Of a stretch of DNA of 64,000 bases, positions 8,486-16,047 are shown in pieces; within the stretch, counting starts at the first letter, position 1, and each line of letters begins with the position of its first letter. Origin of the DNA: Brevundimonas subvibrioides. Lineage in GTDB: Bacteria > Pseudomonadota > Alphaproteobacteria > Caulobacterales > Caulobacteraceae. Below the pieces are notes generated by a model. The model was given only the letters and a program-made list of their open reading frames with translations. It had not been told where the DNA came from and searched no databases. Location of the stretch: positions 310,001 to 374,000 of the forward strand of contig NZ_CP114542.1 in NCBI RefSeq assembly GCF_027271155.1. The letters are read 5' to 3'. Both the position numbers and the translations under genes were made by a program.

Positions 8486-10858
8486 TCAGGCTGCGACCTG
8501 CCGGTCCCCCGGCTTCAACAAGTCTCGATCCTGCAGGAATCTCTGAAGGTCCGGGAGGGCCAGGGGCTTCGACAGCCAGTAGCCCTGGATCATGTCACAC
8601 CCCAGCTGCGCAAGACAGGTCGCCAGCAGGGCGTCCTCCACGCCTTCGGCGACGACCTCCATGCCAAGACCGTGCGCCAGGTCGATCGTGGACTTCATGA
8701 TCATGCGGTCGCGCTGGTTGCCGGTCAGCTCGACGACAAGCGACCGGTCGATCTTCAACTCGTCCGCATCCAGTTGCTTCAGATAGCCGAGAGACGACAG
8801 GCCGGCCCCATAGTCGTCGATGGAAATCTTCAACCCGGCGCCGCGGAAGGCGGCAATGGCTTCGGCGGCGAGTGCGGGATTGTCGATCACGGCGGTCTCG
8901 GTGATTTCCAGGCACAGGCTGGCCTCCACCGATCGGGTGAGCTCCAGCACCATGGTCTTGAACTTCATATCGGACAGAAGACGACCAGAGACATTGAGCG
9001 CGATCGTCACATCGCGTCCCGCCGCAGACAGGGTCGCCTGATGCTTGATGGCGGTGACGAAGCACCATTCGGTCAGGGCCCGGATCCGTCCCGTTTCCTC
9101 TGCGATCGGGATGAAGACGTCCGGAGAGATGAAGCCTCGTTCAGGATGGTTCCAGCGGCAGAGGGCCTCCACCGAGGTTATGGCTCCATTTCGGGTCTGC
9201 ATCTTGGGCTGGTAGACCAGGCAGATGTCGCCGCTCTCCAGGGCGGCCAGCATCTCCGTCATCAGGGCCAGGTTGTTAGCCGGAGAGCCGTCCGCGTTTT
9301 CGTCGTAGATTACGGCCTGGGTCTTGGTCCCGCTGGCCTTGCTCAGGGCCAGGGTAGCCCGCTCGATCAGCAATTCGGCGTTCAGATCGGCAGCCTCTGA
9401 ACGGGCGGCGCCGAGCCTCGGATAGATGTCGATGGAGTGCCCATCGATGTTGAAGTTCGTCTCGAGCTCTTTCAACCGGGATACCACCGCTTCGAGCTCT
9501 TCGCGGGTCAGGCCCGGTACGAACCCGGCGAGCGCGGAGGACGAGACGTGGGCCACGCAGTGGGCACCGGTGACATCGGCCATGCGGGCGGCCAGGCGCT
9601 GGATCAGGGTGTTGGTGACGTCGTAACCGACCAACCCGCGCATTTCCGGCAATCGCCCAATGCCCAGAACCACGACGCTGGCGCTTTCACCGGATGCGCG
9701 CTCATCCTCGATTGCTTTCAGCAACGCCCGCCTGTTGGGCAGCTCGCTTTCGGTGTGGTGCATCGCCAGGTGTAGCAGGCCCGCCTCACGCTCGCGGATG
9801 ATGGCGCGACCGCGCCGGAACAGCTCCGCGCGCGTGGCCCATATCGCGAACAGGATCTGGGTGGCCAGGAGGGGCGCGATGTTCAGGCTGATGGGCCAAA
9901 AGACCTGCACCAGGATCGGCAGCCCGAGGATGCCGAGGGACACGAAGCCGTGGCGGATCAACAGGACCCGAAGGCTGTGCGCGTCGCGCTGGGGGAGCAG
10001 CAGCAGACCGAGCCCGAGGCAGAAAACCAACATCAGAACGGGGCCGGGCGTCATCAGGGCACGGCCCTTGACGATGCTCTCATAGGCCAGGGCGTGGATC
10101 ACGACGCCCGGGACCAGCCCGACCGGGGTGGCGAACTCGTCTCCCAGCTCCAGTGCGGTCGCGCCGACCAGGATGACACGTCCGTTCACCAGGGCCGGGT
10201 CGAACCGGCCGGCCAGGACGTCGCCGAAACTTAGGTGCGGAATCGTTCGCTGATCGATGCCATAGTCGATTGCGAACTCGCCACGTCCGCTCCGTCCGGC
10301 CAGGGTCGCGGCGATGGAGGCCTGGCCGCCCGGGGGCGAGGCGTAGGCGTAGTGACGGACCCTGCCGTCCTGATCCACGGGGATGTTGACCGAGGCGATC
10401 AGCGCATCCTGAGTCAGGGAAGCGATCGGGCGATTCTCGGTCAGGCCCCGATCGCTGGCCGCGAAGCTCCTGTTCTGGACGAAGGCGCTCAAGGCCACCT
10501 GGCCGGGATGGTTCGAGATCGTCCGGGCCAGGGCGTCGTCCGAGGCCGCATCAGAGGCGGCGCTGAAATCGACGTCGAATACGACCAGGGTGGCCCCCGC
10601 CGCGATCAGACGATCGATCGCCGTCGCATAGCGCTCACGCTCCCACGGCCAGGTTCCGGCCTGCTCCAGGCTGCGCGCGTCGATCTCCACGACAGTGAGC
10701 CCGCCGCTGGCAATGTTGGGAGCCGAGCGGAACCGCGCTCCGGCGAACAGGTCGTCCATCGGCAGAAGCCAGCCCAGGATCGTGGCCGTCGCGACGGTGG
10801 CCAGGATCAGCGTGGTCCCGAGAAAATTGCGGACCCACACCTTTCGCCAGATCGACAT
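8486..10858 (-). CDS. CHASE2-EAL membrane protein, putative cyclic-di-GMP phosphodiesterase
   Basis: About 790 residues. One N-terminal membrane segment (about 12-33) is followed by a periplasmic CHASE2 sensor domain (about 40-285: VVFDVDFSAA, GRVILVGATA) and then two or three membrane segments (about 285-345). The cytoplasmic part has a degenerate GGDEF-like domain (about 370-525, with SSSALAGF at the GGDEF position, so cyclase activity is unlikely) and an EAL domain (about 535-785) with SVEALCRWNHP, IDDYGAGLSSL and VVAEGVE. EAL enzymes hydrolyse cyclic di-GMP. The ATG at 10858 follows the FecR-gene stop by 5 bases, and a TTG at 10867 would overlap it, so the two genes are probably an operon. 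Confidence 0.88.
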   Translation of the reverse strand: MSIWRKVWVRNFLGTTLILATVATATILGWLLPMDDLFAGARFRSAPNIASGGLTVVEIDARSLEQAGTWPWERERYATAIDRLIAAGATLVVFDVDFSAASDAASDDALARTISNHPGQVALSAFVQNRSFAASDRGLTENRPIASLTQDALIASVNIPVDQDGRVRHYAYASPPGGQASIAATLAGRSGRGEFAIDYGIDQRTIPHLSFGDVLAGRFDPALVNGRVILVGATALELGDEFATPVGLVPGVVIHALAYESIVKGRALMTPGPVLMLVFCLGLGLLLLPQRDAHSLRVLLIRHGFVSLGILGLPILVQVFWPISLNIAPLLATQILFAIWATRAELFRRGRAIIREREAGLLHLAMHHTESELPNRRALLKAIEDERASGESASVVVLGIGRLPEMRGLVGYDVTNTLIQRLAARMADVTGAHCVAHVSSSALAGFVPGLTREELEAVVSRLKELETNFNIDGHSIDIYPRLGAARSEAADLNAELLIERATLALSKASGTKTQAVIYDENADGSPANNLALMTEMLAALESGDICLVYQPKMQTRNGAITSVEALCRWNHPERGFISPDVFIPIAEETGRIRALTEWCFVTAIKHQATLSAAGRDVTIALNVSGRLLSDMKFKTMVLELTRSVEASLCLEITETAVIDNPALAAEAIAAFRGAGLKISIDDYGAGLSSLGYLKQLDADELKIDRSLVVELTGNQRDRMIMKSTIDLAHGLGMEVVAEGVEDALLATCLAQLGCDMIQGYWLSKPLALPDLQRFLQDRDLLKPGDRQVAA

Positions 10859-10863
10859 CACCC

Positions 10864-12924
10864 TCAATCACCGCCCGGCGGCGTACGACGGCCGCCGCCA
10901 GAGTTGCCGCGTCCATTCCCGCCGCTGCCGTTGCCGGAGCCGCCACCGTTTCCACTGCCGGACCCGCTATTGCCGTTTCCGTTCCCGCCGCCGTTGCCGG
11001 AGCCGCCGTTACCATTGCCGCTGCCGTTGCCGCCACCGTGATCGTCGTCAGACCCGCCGCTGCCGCCGTTGCCATTACCGTTTCCGTTGCGGGAACCGCC
11101 GTTACCATTGCCGTTGCCGCCCCCGTTGCCGTTGCCGCCCCCGTGGTCGTCGTCAGACCCGCCGCTGCCGCTGCCGCTGCCGCCGCTGCCGCCGTTGCCA
11201 TTACCGTTTCCGTTGCGGGAACCGCCGTTACCATTGCCGTTGCCGCCCCCGTTGCCGTTGCCGCCCCCGTGGTCGTCGTCAGACCCGCCGCTGCCGCCGC
11301 TGCCGCCGCTGCCGCTGCCGCCGTTGCCGTTCCCGTTGCCGGAACCGCCGTTACCATTGCCGTTGCCGCCCCCGTTACCGGAGCCGCCCCCGTGGTCGTC
11401 GTCAGACCCGCCGCCGCCGCCGCCGCCGTTGCCGTTCCCGTTGCCGGAACCGCCGTTACCATTGCCGGAGCCGCCCCCGTGGTCGTCGTCAGACCCGCCG
11501 CTGCCGCCGCTGCCGCTGCCGCCGTTGCCGTTCCCGTTGCCGGAACCGCCGTTACCATTGCCGTTGCCGCCCCCGTTACCGGAGCCGCCCCCGTGGTCGT
11601 CGTCAGACCCGCCGCTGCCGCCGCTGCCGCTGCCGCCGTTGCCGTTCCCGTTGCCGGAACCGCCGTTACCATTGCCGTTGCCGCCCCCGTTACCGGAGCC
11701 GCCCCCGTGGTCGTCGTCAGACCCGCCGCCGCCGCCGCCGCCGTTGCCGTTCCCGTTGCCGGAACCGCCGCCACCATTGCCGGAACCGCCCCCGTGGTCG
11801 TCGTCAGACCCGCCGCCACCATTGCCGGAGCCGCCACCGTGATCGTCGTCAGATCCGCCGTTCCCGTTGCCGGACCCGCCGTTGCCATTGCCATGGTCCC
11901 CACCGTTGCCTTCGTCGGACCCGCCGTTGCCGTTTCCGCTCCCGCCGCCGTTGCCGTGGTCAGACCCGCCGTTGCCATTGCCGTGGCCGCCATCGTCGCC
12001 CTCGTCGGACCCGCCACCGTTTCCGTTCCTGCCACCGTTCCCGCTGCCGGAACCGGCGTTCCCATTGCCTGATCCTCGCTGGCCGGTACCGCCCGCGTTG
12101 GGCCGGCCCGTGACGCTCGCGGAAACGAGCGTTCTGCCGCTGTTCGATGACGCGGATGGATCGCCTGATGACGGCGTCGGAGCGGTTGCGGGCCCCCCTG
12201 TCGCTCCGGCGGATGACCTGCCGGCGCTGTCTTGCGAAGCCGGCGGGGTCGTTGGAACACCGGTCGACGGCGGTACTGTGAGGGACGCATTCTCGACCAG
12301 GCCGCCCGAGGCGGCGCTGTAGTCGATCGGCGCGACCGTGAGCGTGGCCGCAGCGACCGGGACGCTGGCCGAAGGCGCCGCGATATCCACCGAGTCCGGG
12401 TTGTCCCGCGTCACCACCCCGGTGGCACCGGCGGCCACGTCGCCCGAAGCGTTGCCGCTGTTGGAGCGGACCTCGACAAGGCCCTCGGCCACATGCACCC
12501 GGTCGCCAATCGCATCGACACTGACCGTGAAGGTGGTTCCCTTGACCACGGCCGCGAGCAGAGGGGTTTCGACGCGGAAGTGGGGATGCGCCTGCCGGTC
12601 GACCTGGAACAAGGCCGAGCCCAGATCCTGAAGGATGCGCGTCATCCCGCCCTGTTCGGGGGCCAGGGTCGTGCGGCTGTTGGGGCCGACCACAATGCGC
12701 TGAAGGCCGTTCGTCACCACCGCGCGGCCGTTGCCGCCGGTCGTCAGGCTGGTTCCGATGGGGAGCACCTGTCCTGCGACCCCGGCGACGGCGGCCCGCG
12801 CGGGCAGGGCCACCCGCACTGTGCCGGTCACTTCGCGCAACTGCCAGTCGTCAGCCCAGGCCGGCGACAGGGTTCCCAGCCAGATGGAAACAAGTGCCAG
12901 AGCTCCCAGCCAAATACTACGCAT
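10864..12924 (-). CDS. FecR-domain protein with very long Gly/Asn/Ser/Asp repeat tail
   Basis: A 686-residue exported protein. A signal peptide (about 1-24, ending PAWA) is followed by a periplasmic FecR domain (about 30-150), with VTGTVRVALP, a GTSLTTGGNGRAVV segment and VKGTTFTVSV. A Pro/Ser/Ala-rich linker (about 170-280) leads to roughly 390 residues of low complexity, built from GN, GGS and GNGN units and nine copies of SDDDHGGG. The tail is acidic and could bind calcium or stay disordered; that is inference. FecR domains of this free periplasmic type often sit beside CHASE2 proteins and TpsB transporters, as here. An AGGAGC ribosome-binding site precedes the ATG. Confidence 0.88.
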   Translation of the reverse strand: MRSIWLGALALVSIWLGTLSPAWADDWQLREVTGTVRVALPARAAVAGVAGQVLPIGTSLTTGGNGRAVVTNGLQRIVVGPNSRTTLAPEQGGMTRILQDLGSALFQVDRQAHPHFRVETPLLAAVVKGTTFTVSVDAIGDRVHVAEGLVEVRSNSGNASGDVAAGATGVVTRDNPDSVDIAAPSASVPVAAATLTVAPIDYSAASGGLVENASLTVPPSTGVPTTPPASQDSAGRSSAGATGGPATAPTPSSGDPSASSNSGRTLVSASVTGRPNAGGTGQRGSGNGNAGSGSGNGGRNGNGGGSDEGDDGGHGNGNGGSDHGNGGGSGNGNGGSDEGNGGDHGNGNGGSGNGNGGSDDDHGGGSGNGGGGSDDDHGGGSGNGGGGSGNGNGNGGGGGGGSDDDHGGGSGNGGGNGNGNGGSGNGNGNGGSGSGGSGGSDDDHGGGSGNGGGNGNGNGGSGNGNGNGGSGSGGSGGSDDDHGGGSGNGNGGSGNGNGNGGGGGGGSDDDHGGGSGNGGGNGNGNGGSGNGNGNGGSGSGGSGGSGGSDDDHGGGNGNGGGNGNGNGGSRNGNGNGNGGSGGSGSGSGGSDDDHGGGNGNGGGNGNGNGGSRNGNGNGNGGSGGSDDDHGGGNGSGNGNGGSGNGGGNGNGNSGSGSGNGGGSGNGSGGNGRGNSGGGRRTPPGGD
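10905..12070 (-). repeat. Coding tandem repeat array inside the FecR-domain gene
   Basis: The block consists of imperfect in-frame repeats of GGN/GSG codons. The segment coding SDDDH recurs nine times, at spacings of about 45, 87, 105, 114, 123 and 126 bases, all multiples of three. The third and fifth units are nearly identical at the DNA level, so recent duplication or slippage is likely. Because the codons are GC-rich and regular, long open frames appear on the opposite strand; these are artefacts. Confidence 0.9.
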
Positions 12925-13084
12925 CGCTCTGCTCCTGAGAGTATTGTCAGGATAAAATAACTCAGAACCACCTTCCGCAACCTTAAGGTCCGGTATTAAC
13001 AGGAAATTGAGAATGACGAACGTATGCTAACCATGTCGTCTCATTTGCAGAATCCAACACTGGACAATGGCCTTCCGTTATCGG

Positions 13085-14656
13085 ATGAAAACACGATTGA
13101 TCGCCATTTCGGCGGCAATACTGGCCAGTATTGCTGGTATTGCCGGTATGGCGAACGCTGAGGATGGAGACGTGACCTCCGCCGACACGTGTGGGAACGA
13201 CTGTTTCGTGCTGACCAGCATGACCATTCAGGGGGTCAGCGCCTATCCGCTGGCCGATCTCGCCGGGACCTATGATCAGAACCTGGCCCGCAAGATCGGC
13301 GTGGCGGATCTGGTCGCAACCGCGGACGCAATCACCACGCGCTATCGTCAGGATGGATACTTCCTGACCCGTGCTGTGGTCGCACCGGGCGACCACAGCA
13401 CCGGGGCGGCCTATATCGTCGTTTATGAGGGCTATCTTGTCGACATTCAGGTCACGGGCGCAGCGGCTGAAAAAGTCTGGCCGATCCTGGAACCCCTGAA
13501 GGACGGGCGCGCGCTGACCGTCGCCATGCTGGATCATCGGCTGGCGCTGGCCTCGGACATACCCGGCGTAACCTTGACCAGCCGCATCGAGCCCGTCCCG
13601 GATAATCCGTCGCAACACAGGCTGGTTGTCACGGCCGACCTGAAACGGATCGAGGGCGGTGTCTATGTCGACAACAGGGGATCTGAGGCCCAGGGGCCGT
13701 GGCAGGCCTATGTGACGGCGTCGGTCAACTCAGCCGTCGTGCCGGGAGACCAGATCACCGTCTCGGCCCTGACCGTGCCCGAAGATCCCCAGGAACTCAG
13801 CTATGGAGAGGTCAGTTATTCGGCCCTGATCGCGGAGGAGACCCGTCTCAAGGCCAGCGTCAGCACATACGCTACGGACGCGCCGGCCGGCTCGGTCGGC
13901 TGGCTCAGCGGCCATAGCCAGGCCGCCTCCATCGCGGTGACGCAGATGCTGGTGCGATCGCGCGAACGAAGCCTGTGGGCGAGCGCAAGCCTCGACGTCC
14001 GCAAGGTCGAACAGACCTACCAGCTACTGGGTGGCATTGAGGAACGGCTCACCGTCGCCCGGGCCATGTTGTCAGGCCGGCTGAAGCTCGACGCAGGCTA
14101 TGTCGCGGGAAGCCTCCAGGTGTCACAGGGCTTAGATGTCTTCGACGCCACCAGGACGCCATCGCCCGATCTGACCCGAAGCGATGCCACCGGCGAGTTC
14201 ACCAAGGCGACGTTCAACGTCTCGGCCTACCGTGACATTGGCCGCTACATGGGTGTGTATGGCGAGGCGGCGGGCCAGTGGGCCAGCGATCCCGTGCTGG
14301 CGTCCGAGGAGTTCTACGTCGGTGGGCCAGGCTTCGGTCGTGCCTATGACTACGGCGAAATCAGCGGTGATACCGGTATGGCCGCCTCGGTAGAACTGCG
14401 CGCCGGATGGGACCCGCAGCCTCGCGCCATCACCTTTGCGCAAGGGTATGCCTTCGTCGACGTCGGCTGGGTGTCGAACGAGACGTCGAGCGGCCGTATC
14501 GACGCCGACCGCGTCTCGGCCGGGTTCGGCACCCGCATCACCTTCGAGGATCGCGTGACCTTCAAGGTCGAACTGGCGAAACCCCTGACCGGAAGCCCCG
14601 ACGCCGAACCTGCCTCGGGCTGGCGCGCCTTCTTCGGGGTGTCCAGGGAATTCTGA
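13085..14656 (+). CDS. TpsB-type outer-membrane transporter (ShlB/FhaC/HecB family)
   Basis: About 523 residues. The ATG at 13085 gives a clean signal peptide (MKTRLIAISAAILASIAG); an upstream ATG at 13067 adds six residues. A POTRA-like domain (about residues 45-120: VLTSMTIQGVSAYPLADL, and RYRQDGYFLTRAVVAPG) precedes a 16-strand-type barrel ending in Phe (FFGVSREF). TpsB proteins of two-partner secretion move large filamentous TpsA exoproteins across the outer membrane. No TpsA gene is in the window. The gene is divergent from the FecR/CHASE2-EAL pair across a 160-base gap, a neighbourhood repeatedly seen for this family. Confidence 0.87.
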   Translation: MKTRLIAISAAILASIAGIAGMANAEDGDVTSADTCGNDCFVLTSMTIQGVSAYPLADLAGTYDQNLARKIGVADLVATADAITTRYRQDGYFLTRAVVAPGDHSTGAAYIVVYEGYLVDIQVTGAAAEKVWPILEPLKDGRALTVAMLDHRLALASDIPGVTLTSRIEPVPDNPSQHRLVVTADLKRIEGGVYVDNRGSEAQGPWQAYVTASVNSAVVPGDQITVSALTVPEDPQELSYGEVSYSALIAEETRLKASVSTYATDAPAGSVGWLSGHSQAASIAVTQMLVRSRERSLWASASLDVRKVEQTYQLLGGIEERLTVARAMLSGRLKLDAGYVAGSLQVSQGLDVFDATRTPSPDLTRSDATGEFTKATFNVSAYRDIGRYMGVYGEAAGQWASDPVLASEEFYVGGPGFGRAYDYGEISGDTGMAASVELRAGWDPQPRAITFAQGYAFVDVGWVSNETSSGRIDADRVSAGFGTRITFEDRVTFKVELAKPLTGSPDAEPASGWRAFFGVSREF

Positions 14657-14715
14657 TCACCGCCCGGCCGGGAGGCGCTCCCGTCTTGGGCGATATCCAT
14701 GTCCTATGGGAAATA

Positions 14716-14729
14716 GTGGTGCGCTTAGG
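14716..14729 (+). other. Putative left attachment site (att) of the island
   Basis: GTGGTGCGCTTAGG here matches GTGGTGCCGCTTAGG at 24889-24903, which is the 3' end of tRNA-Thr, apart from one missing C. It lies just before an abrupt AT-rich stretch and the GGCCCCC repeats. The imperfect match means this is a candidate only. Confidence 0.45.
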
Positions 14730-14790
14730 GGAGCCGCATTGAGCAACTAAGAATTTGATTTAAAATACGATAATCAAAAGTCATTCTAAA

Positions 14791-14812
14791 AAGGCCCCCA
14801 GAAAGGCCCCCA
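14791..14812 (+). repeat. Left integrase arm-type repeats
   Basis: AAGGCCCCCA occurs at 14791-14800 and again at 14803-14812. The same word lies at the other end of the island (24755-24764, a variant at 24766-24776, and inverted at 24727-24736). Such repeats near both ends of P4-type islands are usually integrase arm-binding sites. Confidence 0.6.
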
Positions 14813-14853
14813 ACTAACTGTAGCTTCCCCCCGAATTTCTCGGCTGCGACCAA

Positions 14854-16047
14854 TTAGCTCGGCGTTTCAATTCTCACCAAAGCGGCACAGCCGGGGTCGT
14901 ATCTGAAGTCCGTGATCGAGCCGTCTCGGACCTTTTGGACGGCCGCGTCGATGGCTTGCAGCGGAGCGATGTACCACTCTCTCGGGCGAACCGGCTCACC
15001 GAATCGGTCGGGGATCGTCAGGTCCAGGCGCGCGGGGGCGAACACGCGGTGCAGCAGATTCTCCAGCCGGGTCCGGTTGATGTTGAATAGCTTGTAGGTC
15101 GCGATGATCTCGACCTCGGCCAGGAGATAGGTCGGGTCGGTGGTCGCCTGAGCGATCCGGGCCTCGACCGTCCCGCCCGTCACGCCGATCTTGTGGATCA
15201 GGTCGCGGTTGGCGGCGACGTCCGGGTGATCGGATTTGCTGCGCAGGACGTAAATCGTCCCGCTCTCCAGATCGTCGTCTTGGCTTTCATGGCCGAACAG
15301 GGGACCGGCGATCGGGTCGGTGATCCGCCGGCCGGTTTCGTCCTTGTAGAGCCCCCGCTGCAGTGACCGCAGCAGCAGGTCGCTTTCCGTGCCGTTGTCA
15401 TAGATGACACGAAGCCGGCTATCGGGCCGGCCGTACTCGGTCACGAAGGAGTCGAGCACCTCGGCCACATAGACCATCTGGCCACCGAGGATGAAAAACT
15501 CGCCCGACTTGATTCCCGCGTCCTCGCCGAAACGACGAGCTTCACGGCCGCCGGTTTCGAGGTCACGTTTCACGGCGACGAACAGGGGCTTGAAGGTCTC
15601 GAAGTCGGCGCAGACCTTGCGGTTGGCGACTTCCTCGGCCGCCTTGACCTCGTCGCGGGACCGGACGTGCCTCAGGACCGAAATGTCTTCGTCCCCACCC
15701 GGGGCAACGCCCAGATCGGCCAGCAGGTCGGCGTCGTCTTCAAACTCGGCCGGCTCTTCGGCGACACCGTCGCTGCCGGTCAGCAGACCATGCTTGTCCA
15801 GCGGCTCGATCAGCACCCGGCAGTCAGCTTGGGCGCGGATGCGATCCAGCCGCACCGCATAAATCCGCTCGAAGATGTCGCGGTCCTCGCCGTGGCGCGG
15901 CGCGTGGCCGTGCTCGTCGACGAACTTCATGATGTCCTCGAACCCGGCGATGACCCGCTCCTCGCGCGGCGTGCGGGTGGCGGCCTTCTTCGTCTCGATC
16001 TCGACGCCGAGGTCCGACAGCAGCTCAAGGTCGCTCAGCTCAGCCAT
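14854..16047 (-). CDS. GIY-YIG-type nuclease of a methyltransferase/helicase cassette
   Basis: A 397-residue protein. The C-terminal third (about 260-350) has a GIY-YIG fold of the T5orf172/MUG113 type: GTIYVLRS stands for GIY, HKIGVTGGTVEARI supplies the second motif and the Arg, and RTRLENLLHRVF supplies the metal-binding Glu. The N-terminal two thirds are alpha-helical and acidic with no recognised domain; they may contact DNA or the helicase. The start overlaps the helicase stop by 8 bases, so the two are translationally coupled. This is the last gene of the cassette. I infer the cutting subunit of a defence or restriction-like complex. Confidence 0.82.
   Translation of the reverse strand: MAELSDLELLSDLGVEIETKKAATRTPREERVIAGFEDIMKFVDEHGHAPRHGEDRDIFERIYAVRLDRIRAQADCRVLIEPLDKHGLLTGSDGVAEEPAEFEDDADLLADLGVAPGGDEDISVLRHVRSRDEVKAAEEVANRKVCADFETFKPLFVAVKRDLETGGREARRFGEDAGIKSGEFFILGGQMVYVAEVLDSFVTEYGRPDSRLRVIYDNGTESDLLLRSLQRGLYKDETGRRITDPIAGPLFGHESQDDDLESGTIYVLRSKSDHPDVAANRDLIHKIGVTGGTVEARIAQATTDPTYLLAEVEIIATYKLFNINRTRLENLLHRVFAPARLDLTIPDRFGEPVRPREWYIAPLQAIDAAVQKVRDGSITDFRYDPGCAALVRIETPS

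Noticed and set aside
10905..12070. Repeats resembling a CRISPR array
   Set aside because: Unit spacing varies from 45 to 126 bases, all multiples of three, the units are coding, and there are no unique spacers or cas genes.
10695..12113. Long plus-strand frames opposite the FecR repeat (Pro/Leu, Ala/Val and Arg/Cys repeats of up to 472 residues)
   Set aside because: They are produced by the GC-rich, period-three repeats of the minus-strand gene. They have no ribosome-binding site, signal or family resemblance.
12986..13004. CtrA-like TTAA-N-TTAAC site between FecR and TpsB genes
   Set aside because: The spacing is nine bases instead of seven, so it does not meet the consensus. A similar word at 40431 has five bases.
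13085..14656. A TpsA exoprotein partner for the TpsB transporter
   Set aside because: No large filamentous haemagglutinin-like gene is seen in the neighbourhood; the S8 peptidase has its own barrel-like end.
14741..14853. A small gene in the AT-rich left end of the island
   Set aside because: No start codon with a ribosome-binding site and no coding character; the interval contains only the arm repeats.
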